Notes: generated by a model not told the origin, from the letters alone. A stretch of DNA of 64,000 nucleotides from Alcaligenaceae bacterium (GCA_013416445.1 JACCER010000004.1:1-64000), one strand, 5' to 3'. Positions 25,386 to 34,890 are shown, counted from the first letter of the stretch. Numbers and translations are program-made.

Positions 25386-27326
25386 ATGACTTCAGCTAAC
25401 GACGCTATCTCCATCGCCTCCGACGCTCCCCGGGAAACTGATTCCCGGTTGCGCGGCCCCGTAAAATGGGTCGCGCTCTCCCTGGGTGTCTTGGGACTTT
25501 TATTGGCCATCAACCAAACCTTTCATCTCAATTTTCTAGGCTTCACTCCGCTAGGCAACTCTTACCTTTACTACCTGATTGGCATTTACCTGGCTGCTTC
25601 GTTTATTTGCTTTCCCGCACGTAGCGGCGCCAACAAAGTGACCTGGCTCGATTGGCTGCTGGCGTTGGCCGCGCTGGCGTCCTGTGCCTATATCGGTCAA
25701 CACGGCCTAATCATCATCCAGGAAGGCTGGGACTACTCCGCCCCCATACAAGCCACGCTCATCGCCAGCGTTCTGCTTATCACCGTTCTTGAAGGGGTAC
25801 GCCGCTGCGGCGGCCTGCCCTTGCTGGTCGTTGCGCTATTTTTTGGCAGCTACCCCTTGTTCGCCGAATATATGCCTGGCTTTTTGTGGGGCACCAGTTA
25901 TTCGTTTGGCGAAACCATACGCGCACACGTCATGGGCGTGGAAAGCATCATCGGCATACCTATGCAAGTCGTCGCTGATCTTGTCATAGGGTTTGTGGTG
26001 TTTGGCGCTGCCTTGACCGCAACAGGTGGCGGGGACTTCTTCATGCGTTTCGCCACTGCGCTCATGGGCCGCAGCCGCGGGGGTCCCGCAAAGGTGGCTG
26101 TTGTTTCCAGCGGTATTCTTGGCAGCCTGTCGGGCAGTGTCATTTCCAACATCCTGACTACCGGCCCCATCACGATACCCACCATGAAGCGTGCCGGTTA
26201 TCCTAGCCATTATGCAGCGGCGGTCGAAGCCTGCGCTTCCACAGGGGGCACACTGATGCCGCCAGTCATGGGTGCGGTGGCTTTCATTATGGCGTCGTTT
26301 TTGGGCGTTCCGTACTCTGACATCATGGTTGCGGCTTTCCTGCCAGCACTGCTGTTTTACATTGCCCTGCTGTTCCAAGTAGACAACTACGCCGCCCGAC
26401 GTGGTCTGAAAGGCTTGCCCGACTCTGAAATTCCAAGCCTGGCAAGCACGCTGAAAGACGGCTGGCCTTACTTGTTCAGCCTGGCCATGCTGATATACAT
26501 GCTGTTGTTCATGCGCCTAGAGGCCTACGCACCCTACTATGCCACCCTGGTCTTGCTGGGCATTGCTATGTTCAAGCGCAGCCATCGTCTAAACCTTAAG
26601 CGCATCATCGACTTTACCGCTGAACTGACCACGGGTGTAGGCAACCTGGTGGCCATACTGGCAGGTATAGGCCTGGTCGTCGGTGGGCTTTCATACACAG
26701 GTGTAGCTGGCGCCTTTTCGCGCGAACTCTTGCTTTACGCCGGTGGCAGCGTCCCGCTTATGCTGATTGCAGGGGCGGCGACCAGCTTTGTTCTGGGCAT
26801 GGGCATGACAGTCAGTGCTTGCTATATTTTCCTGTCCATCCTGCTTGCCCCCGCCCTTATCTCTGCCGGGCTTAATCCGCTCGCCAGCCACCTTTTCATT
26901 CTTTATTGGGGGATGATGTCCTACATCACGCCACCGGTCGCACTGGCTTCCATTACGGCAGCTGGTCTGGCGGGTTCCAACAATACGCGAACTGGCATAT
27001 ACGCCATGCGTCTGGGCGCCATCCTGTTCATCCTGCCTTTCCTTTTTGTGATCAACCCTGCGTTGATCATGCAAGGCCCTGCACTTGATATTGCGCAGGC
27101 GGCGGTTACAGCCACTATCGCAGTCTGGCTGTTCGCTTCGGCACTGGAAGGCTATTTGTACCGAATCGGCGCTATTCGCTGGTGGTTGCGTGTACCCGTA
27201 TTCATTGCAGGCTGCCTGCTTGTTTACCCAGAACCCATCACCGACATGGTGGGCCTGGGCCTGGTGGCATGCATCTACGTAGCCGGGCTGTGGGCCCTCC
27301 CCAAGCCCAGCGTTTCAAGTAGCTAA
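25386..27326 (+). CDS. TRAP transporter, fused 4TM/12TM permease
   Basis: 646 residues with about 18 membrane helices: a short N-terminal set corresponding to the small DctQ-like subunit and a large DctM-like part with the conserved loops GGPAKVAVVSSGILGSLSGS and ACASTGGTLMPPVMGAVAFI. This is the fused permease form that always partners TAXI receptors, as here. It sits in the inner membrane and imports the ligand captured by the preceding gene product. Confidence 0.9.
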   Translation: MTSANDAISIASDAPRETDSRLRGPVKWVALSLGVLGLLLAINQTFHLNFLGFTPLGNSYLYYLIGIYLAASFICFPARSGANKVTWLDWLLALAALASCAYIGQHGLIIIQEGWDYSAPIQATLIASVLLITVLEGVRRCGGLPLLVVALFFGSYPLFAEYMPGFLWGTSYSFGETIRAHVMGVESIIGIPMQVVADLVIGFVVFGAALTATGGGDFFMRFATALMGRSRGGPAKVAVVSSGILGSLSGSVISNILTTGPITIPTMKRAGYPSHYAAAVEACASTGGTLMPPVMGAVAFIMASFLGVPYSDIMVAAFLPALLFYIALLFQVDNYAARRGLKGLPDSEIPSLASTLKDGWPYLFSLAMLIYMLLFMRLEAYAPYYATLVLLGIAMFKRSHRLNLKRIIDFTAELTTGVGNLVAILAGIGLVVGGLSYTGVAGAFSRELLLYAGGSVPLMLIAGAATSFVLGMGMTVSACYIFLSILLAPALISAGLNPLASHLFILYWGMMSYITPPVALASITAAGLAGSNNTRTGIYAMRLGAILFILPFLFVINPALIMQGPALDIAQAAVTATIAVWLFASALEGYLYRIGAIRWWLRVPVFIAGCLLVYPEPITDMVGLGLVACIYVAGLWALPKPSVSSS

Positions 27327-27524
27327 AGGCCTGCTCAGGCAATAAAAACTGGTCTCCATCAACCGGTGCAGCATGCTCAAATGCTTGTATCAGTTGGTGG
27401 AGCCATAATTAATAATAAAAAAACCCGCGTCCGGAGCCATCAAATCTTCGACGCTACAGGCCAGCGGTTTGGCGGTGTTATCATGAGCCGTAGCTGCATC
27501 CATCGATTAACGTGGGGGTATCCA

Positions 27525-28124
27525 ATGAGCCTGCTCAAATCTGTTGCACTGTCGGCATGTTTGCTCTCTCCTTTGCTTGCTCCTGCCGCCCTGGCCCAGG
27601 ACAGCGTGGCCGAGGTTCTGGAAAAGGCGCGCGCCGAAGCCAGGACTCATAACGAGTATAAAGCTGCCTTGAACGACCCAGACCCCAGCATCAGGCTGGC
27701 GGTATTCAACCAAATGCTGAAACAAGACAGCCCAGGCCTGCGCAAAATCGCCATTGAAACCGGCTTGACCAGCGCCGACAGCATAATGCGCTCTATGGCT
27801 TTGCAAAGCGCCGTGCTGTCCCTGACGCAATTGCATATCAAGCTCGCGGTCGATCCACAATCAACTCAGCGCCAACAAACCGAAGCCAAAAAATATCTCG
27901 AAAGCCAAAGCGCAACCATAGCGCTAATGATGAATAAAAAAGATAACAAGGAAGGGGTATTTATCGCCAACGGTTGGGAAGGCCAAATCAATAACCTTCA
28001 ATTGTTGCTCCGGACCAGCGGCGGCAGCGGCAAAGCATTGCTGGTTTTACAAGACGACAACTCCCTCAAGGGCAGCCTGCATCTAAGCAATATCCCATAC
28101 CTTGCAACCATCGATTTGTTCTGA
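27525..28124 (+). CDS. Exported helical protein paired with a trypsin-like protein
   Basis: Start at 27525 follows GTGGGGG; the open frame extends upstream but without a signal. 199 residues: signal peptide (to APAALA), then helical SVAEVLEKARAEARTHNEYK and two HEAT-like units (DPDPSIRLAVFNQMLKQDSP; LRKIAIETGLTSADSIMRSM), ending in a small beta region. No known family. The neighbour on the opposite strand ends 21 bases away, and the same convergent pair recurs in damaged form at 50849-51258, which ties the two proteins functionally. Confidence 0.7.
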   Translation: MSLLKSVALSACLLSPLLAPAALAQDSVAEVLEKARAEARTHNEYKAALNDPDPSIRLAVFNQMLKQDSPGLRKIAIETGLTSADSIMRSMALQSAVLSLTQLHIKLAVDPQSTQRQQTEAKKYLESQSATIALMMNKKDNKEGVFIANGWEGQINNLQLLLRTSGGSGKALLVLQDDNSLKGSLHLSNIPYLATIDLF

Positions 28125-28145
28125 CCCCCTTGCCGTACCCCGGAC

Positions 28146-29258
28146 TTATTGCAGTATCTTCAATCGACGCAGGCTGACAACGTCCACAAGGCCTGCCGTC
28201 GGGGCAATGCTCAAGCGAACCAGTTGGCCCAGCCTGGGCGCGAAGCGTATCGTGGCCACGCCATTTTCATAAGCCGGCACAACAGATAGCACTGATGTCC
28301 AGGTCCGAGCGCTTGCCGCGGGCTTGATCAGTATTTCCACCCTGCCAGGCAGTTCATTGGCGGGTACGCCCAGACCATCCAGCACCATACCCGACACGAC
28401 AGTGCTTTTTGCACCCAGTGAAAAATCCAGCGTTAGCGGCCATGCGTCTGGCGCGGAACGCCACAAGCCCTGATCCCCAGGTGCGTACAGGTTTTGCGCC
28501 CGATACATGGCATCTATGGGTGGATTGCTCCAGGCGCGCAGTTCCAGTGCAAGCTTGGATTCCGTTCCGGTTGCCTGCGTTACATTAGCGCTTTGCTTGC
28601 GCCGGATGGCCTCTTCATTTGCCAGGAAAGCATCTACTTTGGACATCAGGAAATCCTGCCGGACTATCGTTCCCACCCCTGACCGGGCATGCACGGACAC
28701 CAGCATGCCAACCACGGCGCCATCGATAAGCAATTGGCTGCCGCTTAAGCCTTTGCGTATGACACGGCTGGAATGCGTGGGCTGAACGCGCAGTAATCGG
28801 ACACCATCGTTATCTACGATACTGACTGCCAACTGCCCTATCGTGCCGTCACCGTTGACATAGCGCAGCACTGCAATCCCATTGCGCTTCAGTTTGGGCT
28901 CTATCGCTCGGGCGATGCTGGAAGCACCCAGCCCGCAGTCCTGATCGGCTATTCCCTGTATGGGTGCTATGCCGACATCATCGGCCAAGTCGGCGGCTGG
29001 CCCCGCCTCGCCGAACAAACGCCGCCTGCCCTCACGCCGCACATTGTGACTACCGCCTTGCTCGAGTGCCACATGCATGGGCATGACCGCATAACAATGT
29101 CCTGCATGACGGGTAAGAAATGACTGGCCAATTTCTGTGTTTGTCTCCCCGCCAGACAATACCACTGCCTGATGCGCAAACACAGACGGCGCCATCTGCA
29201 TCAGGCCTGCCAGCATTAATATCATCAGCCAGAGCCTATTGTTTTTCTTCAGCAGCAT
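28146..29258 (-). CDS. Exported trypsin-like serine protease-fold protein
   Basis: Start at 29258 puts the signal peptide (MLLKKNNRLWLMILMLAGLM, cleaved after SVFA) at the N-terminus; AGGT lies upstream. Residues 29-215 read as a chymotrypsin-like domain: H62 in VMPMHV, D94 in LADDVGIAPI and S162 in KGLSGSQLL are well placed for a catalytic triad. Residues 215-370 form a second, beta-rich domain (LPGRVEILIKPAA). GLSGS in place of GDSGG means activity is probable but not assured. It pairs with the convergent exported protein; the second locus keeps H and D but has lost the Ser half. Confidence 0.7.
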   Translation of the reverse strand: MLLKKNNRLWLMILMLAGLMQMAPSVFAHQAVVLSGGETNTEIGQSFLTRHAGHCYAVMPMHVALEQGGSHNVRREGRRRLFGEAGPAADLADDVGIAPIQGIADQDCGLGASSIARAIEPKLKRNGIAVLRYVNGDGTIGQLAVSIVDNDGVRLLRVQPTHSSRVIRKGLSGSQLLIDGAVVGMLVSVHARSGVGTIVRQDFLMSKVDAFLANEEAIRRKQSANVTQATGTESKLALELRAWSNPPIDAMYRAQNLYAPGDQGLWRSAPDAWPLTLDFSLGAKSTVVSGMVLDGLGVPANELPGRVEILIKPAASARTWTSVLSVVPAYENGVATIRFAPRLGQLVRLSIAPTAGLVDVVSLRRLKILQ

Positions 29259-29436
29259 ATGTTTTATACCTGTTGAGTCGAGAACGGAATTCCGCGTGAC
29301 GCCCGCGCTGCTTGCCATCACTCACGATACGAAAATCGTATCAAACTTTACCTAAATAATATTGGACTCGAAACTTGACAAGCCTTAAGGTTATCAAGGA
29401 TAAACATGAAACAGCTATCAACCCTTACTGGATGTC

Positions 29437-30105
29437 ATGAAACAAAAAATATACGAATCAGCAGACGAAGCAGTAAGCATCGTCGAAAGTGGAGCGACAA
29501 TTCTCATTGGTGGATTCGGGGATATCGGCCTTCCGCTCGAACTGTTGCATGCCTTGGCCCGCACCAACGTCAAGGACCTGACTATTGTCTCAAACAACGC
29601 CGGCACAGGAGATGTCGGGTTATCAAGGCTGTTCAAAAATCGCCAGGTTTCCAGGCTGATTGCTTCTTTTCCATCACAACCCGACTCGCGTCACTATTAT
29701 GCGGCATATGAGGCCGGGACTGTCGAACTTGAACTTTCCCCCCAAGGCACCCTGGCCGAGCGCATACGCGCTGGCGGCGCAGGCTTGGCTGGTTTCTTCA
29801 CCCCTACCGGTTATGGCACAGAGCTGGCTGCTGGCAAGGAAACCCGGGAAATCAAGGGCAAAGGCTACATATACGAAGAGGCATTGGTGGGTGATTTCGC
29901 TTTTATCACGTCGCACACCGCCGACCTCTATGGCAACCTCAGATATCGCCTGGCAAGCAGGAACTTCAATCCCATCATGGCCATGGCTGCCCGGACCACG
30001 ATTGCAGAAACAAAAAACATTGTTCCCGTCGGGACAATAGCACCTGACGACGTACATACGCCAGGCATTTTCGTAGACAGAATAGTGGAGCTTACCAATG
30101 AATAA
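29437..30105 (+). CDS. pcaI: 3-oxoacid CoA-transferase subunit A (probably 3-oxoadipate)
   Basis: 222-residue alpha subunit with the family start (ATILIGGFGDIGLPLELLHA) and GAGLAGFFTPTGYGTELAAG in the middle. With subunit B it moves CoA from succinyl-CoA to a 3-oxoacid. A complete catechol-to-3-oxoadipate gene set 8 kb downstream makes 3-oxoadipate the likely substrate, though acetoacetate-type enzymes look the same at this level. The stop overlaps the start of the B gene by 8 bases. Confidence 0.8.
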   Translation: MKQKIYESADEAVSIVESGATILIGGFGDIGLPLELLHALARTNVKDLTIVSNNAGTGDVGLSRLFKNRQVSRLIASFPSQPDSRHYYAAYEAGTVELELSPQGTLAERIRAGGAGLAGFFTPTGYGTELAAGKETREIKGKGYIYEEALVGDFAFITSHTADLYGNLRYRLASRNFNPIMAMAARTTIAETKNIVPVGTIAPDDVHTPGIFVDRIVELTNE

Positions 30106-30739
30106 GGGATGGTCAGATGACGAATTGGCCAGCAAGGTCGCGTCAGATTTGCCAGCAGGCGCTGTAGTCAACCTGGGGATAGGCCTGCCAGTCAGGGTGG
30201 CAAACCATATACCCGAAGGCAAGACCATTTTTTTTCACTCCGAGAACGGCATCATCGGGCTGGGCCCCGCACCGCTAAGCGGCTCTGAAGACCCCGATAT
30301 TGTGAATGCCGCAAAACAGCATGCCACACTCATTCCAGGCGCCTCGATTATTCACCATGCGGACTCCTTCTCGTTGATTCGCGGCGGGCGGCTGGACTAC
30401 ACCATTCTGGGTGCGTTGCAAGTGGCGCCGAATGGCAATATTGCCAACTGGAAGGTGCCTGGGCAAATAGGGGGCGGCGGCGTTGGGGGCGCCATGGACT
30501 TGGCCGTAGGCGCCAAGAACGTTCTGGTCATGATGCGCCACGAAGATAAATACGGGGCCTCCAAACTGGTAAAGCAATGCACTTTCTCTTTAACCGCGGT
30601 CAAGGCCGTTACCGTGGTCTACACCGAACTTGGTGTATTCGAATGCGCGGGCGATAAATTTATCGTGCGAGCTTCAGCGCCCGGCATCAGTCAAGCCGAA
30701 CTACAAGAACGAACCGCTGCCGACCTTGAGTTTGCATAA
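30098..30739 (+). CDS. pcaJ: 3-oxoacid CoA-transferase subunit B (probably 3-oxoadipate)
   Basis: 213-residue beta subunit. The catalytic Glu lies in HSENGIIGLGP (about residue 50) and GGGGVGGAMDLAVGAKNVLV fits the family. It overlaps the A subunit gene by 8 bases, so the two are translated together. The product would be 3-oxoadipyl-CoA, to be split by a thiolase (PcaF) that is not in this window. A Bug receptor gene follows 21 bases later, pointing to uptake of a related acid. Confidence 0.8.
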   Translation: MNKGWSDDELASKVASDLPAGAVVNLGIGLPVRVANHIPEGKTIFFHSENGIIGLGPAPLSGSEDPDIVNAAKQHATLIPGASIIHHADSFSLIRGGRLDYTILGALQVAPNGNIANWKVPGQIGGGGVGGAMDLAVGAKNVLVMMRHEDKYGASKLVKQCTFSLTAVKAVTVVYTELGVFECAGDKFIVRASAPGISQAELQERTAADLEFA

Positions 30740-30760
30740 TAAAAACCATCTAGAGTAGAC

Positions 30761-31717
30761 ATGAAAATCAGAAATATATTGCTGCCACTATGCCTTTTCT
30801 CTTCCTTGGCGTTCGCAGCCGACTTTCCAAACAGGCCTATCAATCTCATCGTGCCCTACCCCCCTGGGGGCGCTATTGATCCCATTGCTCGCATTTACGC
30901 CGAAAAGATATCTCAAAACTGGAAGGTTCCGGTCGTCGTGCTCAACCGCCCCGGAGCCGGCACGACTATCGGCCTTAATCAAGCAGCGAAAGCCGCCCCG
31001 GACGGGTATACGGTCGTTCTTGGAACAGCCAGCATCACAAGCAATGCACCTCTTTATCCGTCTCTTCCCTACGACACGCTCAAAGATTTCACTTATATCA
31101 GCACGGCAGGCATGATCCCCCTTGCCATTGCCGCCAATCCAAAGACGTCTGTAAACACGCTGGATGAACTGATCAGCGATCTAAAGAAAAAGCCAGGCAG
31201 CCTTACCTATTCATCGTCAGGCAACGGTACGATCATTCATCTTGGAGGCGAGCTTCTCAAATCAATGGCAAGCATTGATATGGTGCACGTGCCCTATAAG
31301 GGCAGCGGGCCATCGGTCATGGCGGGCGTTTCAGGCGAAGTTGACCTGACTTTCGATTCCGTCTTCTTGATGCGGCCGCAAGTAGAAGCCGGAAAACTCA
31401 AGTTCATCACAGTGGCAAGTAAAGAACGGCTGAAATCACTGCCCCAGGTTCCTGCCATCAGCGAAAAGTATCCCGGATACTTCGTGACCTCGTGGGTGGG
31501 ATTCATGGGGCCGGCAGGCATGCCACCGGAAATTACCGATACCTGGGCCAAGGAAGTCGCGCGCATCGCTGCCCTGCCGGAAATCAACGAAAAAATGCAG
31601 ACCATGGGGATCGAGTCAGTTTCAAGCACGCCCCAGGAATTCTATACTTTCGTTGACAGCGAAATCAAAAAATGGGAAAAAGTCGTCAAAGAGGCAGGTA
31701 TTCCCCCGGTGCAGTAA
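30761..31717 (+). CDS. Bug-family periplasmic receptor (tripartite tricarboxylate type)
   Basis: 318 residues: signal peptide (to LAFAA), then the family opening FPNRPINLIVPYPPGGAIDP and the loops PGAGTTIGLNQAAKAAPDGY and VPYKGSGPSVMAGVSGEVDL. Bug receptors bind carboxylates and related small molecules; they are greatly expanded in Alcaligenaceae. In one unit with pcaIJ, so it may bind an aromatic-pathway acid. No TctA/TctB membrane genes are nearby, which is common for Bug orphans. Confidence 0.9.
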   Translation: MKIRNILLPLCLFSSLAFAADFPNRPINLIVPYPPGGAIDPIARIYAEKISQNWKVPVVVLNRPGAGTTIGLNQAAKAAPDGYTVVLGTASITSNAPLYPSLPYDTLKDFTYISTAGMIPLAIAANPKTSVNTLDELISDLKKKPGSLTYSSSGNGTIIHLGGELLKSMASIDMVHVPYKGSGPSVMAGVSGEVDLTFDSVFLMRPQVEAGKLKFITVASKERLKSLPQVPAISEKYPGYFVTSWVGFMGPAGMPPEITDTWAKEVARIAALPEINEKMQTMGIESVSSTPQEFYTFVDSEIKKWEKVVKEAGIPPVQ

Positions 31718-31733
31718 TTTCCCGCTGTAGATC

Positions 31734-31770
31734 GTAGGTCGGATTACCGCCACAGGCGCGTAATCCGACA
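31734..31770. repeat. REP-like palindrome, copy 2
   Basis: GTAGGTCGGATTACCGCCAC followed by AGGCGCGTAATCCGACA. Outer arms GTCGGATTA and TAATCCGAC are perfect complements. It lies just after the Bug gene; the rest of 31771-31899 is without features. Confidence 0.8.
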
Positions 31771-31899
31771 AAACCCTCAGGGTAAAAACGCCTGGCATAC
31801 AGGCTGCCCTCGCAAGTGTTCGCGTTCCCCTTACCAGGCTATCCAGAATCCAACACCCACTGCGCAAGTAATGCTAGGCTATTGCAGGCATCCTAAAAA

Positions 31900-32217
31900 A
31901 TGGAAAAACCAGCAATGATCAAACATACTGATGCAGCGATGCGTCATGGCGAATACAAAATCCCAGAAGGCAAGCTGGTCGTCATCGACTTGCAGGTCGT
32001 GGAAGCTCGCCTGCACAATGTGCAATTATCGGGCGATTTCTTCCTTGAGCCACCGGAAACCCTGGACGCCATCAACGCCGCGCTAAATGGATTGCCTCAT
32101 AATGCCACATCAACCCAGCTAGAACAGGCAGTGCAAGCTGCCATCGGCGCCGATGTCACCATGTATGGCATCACAGCCGCAGGCATTGCCGTGGTCGTAC
32201 AAAGGGCTTTGGCATGA
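31900..32217 (+). CDS. lplB: Lipoate ligase accessory domain (LplB-like), separate gene
   Basis: 105 residues. The core GEYKIPEGKLVVIDLQVVEA and FFLEPPETLDAINAALNGLP match the small C-terminal domain of lipoate-protein ligases, which in some archaea and bacteria is a separate subunit needed for the adenylation step. The stop overlaps the ATG of the large subunit gene by four bases (ATGA). An alternative start at 31915 is possible. Confidence 0.75.
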   Translation: MEKPAMIKHTDAAMRHGEYKIPEGKLVVIDLQVVEARLHNVQLSGDFFLEPPETLDAINAALNGLPHNATSTQLEQAVQAAIGADVTMYGITAAGIAVVVQRALA

Positions 32218-33002
32218 ATCAAGAACAACAACGCAGCAACTGGAACGATCACGATTGGCAACTGATCCACACCACCCCGCAAACACCCTTGCAACACATG
32301 GCGCTCGACCAGGTGCTGCTGGACGAAGTCGCCGCCAAGCGGCGCGCACCCACCTTTCGAGTATGGGAATGGGCGGCGCCAGCTGTGGTAATCGGCATAT
32401 TTCAGTCCTTGAAAAACGAGGTGGACACCGATGCCGCACAACAGCACAATATCGAGATTGTGCGTCGCATCAGTGGCGGTGGCGCCATGTTCATCGAGCC
32501 TGGCAATACCATTACTTATTCCATTTACGCACCAAAATCACTGATCACAGGCATGAGTTTTCGTGAAGCTTATGCCTACATGGACGCCTCGGTGCTTGAA
32601 GCTCTGGGCGAACTCGGCATCAAGGCATGGTACCAGCCCCTGAATGACATCACATCGGCTGCCGGGAAAATCGGTGGCGCGGCGCAAGCCCATCGCCGTG
32701 ACGCCATATTGCACCACGTCACGATGGCGTACGATATCGATGCCACCAAAATGCTGCAGGTATTGCGTATAGGGCGTGAAAAGCTGTCCGACAAAGGCAC
32801 GACCTCAGCCGCCAAGCGGGTCGACCCACTGCGCAGCCAAACCGGCTTGCCACGCGAGGCAATCATCGATCAGATAATAGATACTTTTCGCCGGCGCCAT
32901 GGCTTGAATGCCAGCACCTTGCTGCCATCTGAACTAGCTGCATCCGAACAACTAATTCAAGAAAAATTCGGCACCGAAGCATGGCAAGCCAAGGTCCCTT
33001 GA
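32214..33002 (+). CDS. lplA: Lipoate-protein ligase A, catalytic subunit
   Basis: 262 residues of the biotin/lipoate A/B ligase family: a short N-terminal MALDQVLLDEVAA element, VRRISGGGAMFIEPGNTITY as the lipoyl-AMP binding motif, and the lysine-containing GKIGGAAQAHRRDAILHH that normally reads KxxG.A. It attaches lipoate to 2-oxoacid dehydrogenase E2 or GcvH. It lacks the fused C-terminal accessory domain; the gene before it supplies that domain, so this is a bipartite enzyme. Confidence 0.85.
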   Translation: MNQEQQRSNWNDHDWQLIHTTPQTPLQHMALDQVLLDEVAAKRRAPTFRVWEWAAPAVVIGIFQSLKNEVDTDAAQQHNIEIVRRISGGGAMFIEPGNTITYSIYAPKSLITGMSFREAYAYMDASVLEALGELGIKAWYQPLNDITSAAGKIGGAAQAHRRDAILHHVTMAYDIDATKMLQVLRIGREKLSDKGTTSAAKRVDPLRSQTGLPREAIIDQIIDTFRRRHGLNASTLLPSELAASEQLIQEKFGTEAWQAKVP

Positions 33003-33033
33003 TATTTTTCTGCCATATATTTGGGAAATACGC

Positions 33034-33495
33034 ATGCAAGCACTTGAATTAGCCATTCCACCACCTGTCGTCATGTTTGCAACAGGTTTGCTCATGTGGC
33101 TGCTATCGCTCGCATTTCCAGCCTTCACCTTGCCTGCTATCAGCAGCCTGACCGGAGCCGTCATTGTCGGCGTGGTCGGCTTGGCAATCGGCATGGCAGG
33201 CATTATCAGCTTCAAAAAAGCAAAAACCACAACCGACCCAAGAGCGCCTGCCGATGCTTCAGTGCTGGTCACTTCAGGCATTTATCAACTTACCCGCAAC
33301 CCCATGTATCTGGGGGTACTGCTGATACTGATAGGCTGGGGTCTGGCGCTGGGTAATCTGCTGGCGCTAATCTGCGCATTTGCCTTTGTGCCGTATATCA
33401 ATCGATACCAAATCCAGCCCGAAGAACGCTTGCTGCAAGACAAGTTTGCTGCAACATTTACTGCCTATAAGGCTAAAGTCCGGCGATGGATTTAG
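33034..33495 (+). CDS. Isoprenylcysteine methyltransferase-family membrane protein
   Basis: 153 residues, four membrane helices. The C-terminal part carries the ICMT/PEMT pattern: TSGIYQLTRNPMYLGVLLI, then RYQIQPEERLLQDKFAATF and YKAKVRRWI. These proteins methylate small lipophilic or protein-bound acceptors with SAM, but bacterial members rarely have a known substrate. It is 31 bases after lplA with no clear ribosome site of its own kind, so it may be co-transcribed. Confidence 0.85.
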   Translation: MQALELAIPPPVVMFATGLLMWLLSLAFPAFTLPAISSLTGAVIVGVVGLAIGMAGIISFKKAKTTTDPRAPADASVLVTSGIYQLTRNPMYLGVLLILIGWGLALGNLLALICAFAFVPYINRYQIQPEERLLQDKFAATFTAYKAKVRRWI

Positions 33496-33750
33496 GGTAA
33501 GTAGCACACAAGCTGCCCCACGCATCCTGGAACTTTTTCTCGTGTGCGACAGTCACTATAAAGACAGTGCTTGATATAGAAACAAAACAACCGCCTCCGT
33601 CCAAAAGTATCGACGCGAGCCTGGCGGCGGCAGCGGGATCACCCTAATGCCTGCCACGACCAGCCCGCCGCAAGCTAGGCTCAATGCAACAAGGCAGAAC
33701 GTAGTTTGGCATCTTCTTTGAACGGGACACACGAAAGTAAGGTCCAGATC

Positions 33751-34404
33751 ATGAACAACAAACCAAACATTCCGCTCCAGCATCCGGAGCTGCTCATGAG
33801 CAGTCGCCGCGCCATGCTCAGGGCCACGGTAAGCATGGGCGCCATAGGCGTGGTTGCCACAGCCATCCCATTCGTTGAGTCAATGAGCCCCAGCGCTCGC
33901 ACCAGAGCTGAGGCTGGACCGGTGGAAGTCGACATCAGCCAGTTGGCGCCCGGCAACTTGCTATTGACGGCATGGCGTGGCAGGCCAATCTGGATACTGC
34001 ACCGCACCAAGGAAGAATTGGCGGCGCTGCCCAAGATGGAGTCCTTACTGGCCGACCCGCATTCCCTGGCCTCCCAACAACCGCCCGAGATGCAGAACTT
34101 GCACTTGCAAGAAGGCTGGCGGTCGATCAAGCCAGAATACCTTGTACTGGTTGGTATATGTACGCACTTAGGTTGCACTCCAACCTACATGCCGCAGCCC
34201 GGCTCACTGGACGCAAACTGGCCAGGTGGTTTTTTTTGCCCTTGCCACGGTACGCGTTACGACCTGTCAGGCCGCGTGCTGTCGAACTTCCCCGCTCCAC
34301 TTAATCTGCCTGTACCCCCTTATTTCTTCGAGTCAGACACACGGATCAAGATAGGAGCGCTTAAGAACGACGATGATCAAAACTGGCAGCCCGACGTCTG
34401 GTAA
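33751..34404 (+). CDS. petA: Rieske iron-sulfur protein, Tat-exported (orphan PetA)
   Basis: 217 residues. Twin-arginine region (MSSRRAML, residues 16-23) and hydrophobic anchor, then the [2Fe-2S] motifs CTHLGC (137-142) and CPCHG (163-167): C137, H139, C163 and H166 as ligands, C142 and C165 as the disulfide. It is the electron-carrying subunit of ubiquinol-cytochrome c reductase. The partner genes petB and petC should follow directly but do not: the next gene is a broken methyltransferase on the other strand. AAGGT precedes the ATG at 33751. Confidence 0.9.
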   Translation: MNNKPNIPLQHPELLMSSRRAMLRATVSMGAIGVVATAIPFVESMSPSARTRAEAGPVEVDISQLAPGNLLLTAWRGRPIWILHRTKEELAALPKMESLLADPHSLASQQPPEMQNLHLQEGWRSIKPEYLVLVGICTHLGCTPTYMPQPGSLDANWPGGFFCPCHGTRYDLSGRVLSNFPAPLNLPVPPYFFESDTRIKIGALKNDDDQNWQPDVW

Positions 34405-34460
34405 CAAGACGACACACTGAAACAGCTGATTTAGGCATGAACGGATTCACCCTATTTCCT

Positions 34461-34890
34461 TTAACGCCTGCCTGCGGTCAATAGCAATTCGTTAGGACCT
34501 TCCCAACCAGCAGGTGTCTGAAAGGCCTCTAGTCGCTCTTCCATTTCTGCCCATGCGGCAGCCTTTGCCGGCTCGCCCAGCGTGCTCAGTATCCGAATGA
34601 TAGGTGAAGCCGAACTACGAATGAAATCCAGATAGTCTTTAGGCGATGACAAACTGAAAATAGCAGGAATCGTGGCCGTTGTCGTTTCCTGAAAACCGGC
34701 ACTGGCAAACAACTCATTGATATGGCCAGGCTAGCTCAAACTGAATAATCCACCGGGCTGGTAAGGATGAGCCGGCAAGCCACTGATGAATACGAGGTGT
34801 CTGCTCGTTCCAGCCTTGGGCAGCCTTATCCCATGATTCATGGATGCCCATCTTGATTTGCTCTTGATTCAATAAGGAATTTTCGTCCAT
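34461..34890 (-). pseudogene. Methyltransferase gene with an internal deletion
   Basis: The 5' piece (34714-34890) reads HESWDKAAQGWNEQTPRIHQ and then stops; the 3' piece (34461-34729) reads PGHINELFASAGFQ and runs to a normal end. Both fit the two ends of a class I SAM methyltransferase of UbiE/COQ5 type, but the central SAM-binding part is missing and the junction shifts frame near 34730. So this is one gene that lost its middle. Confidence 0.7.
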
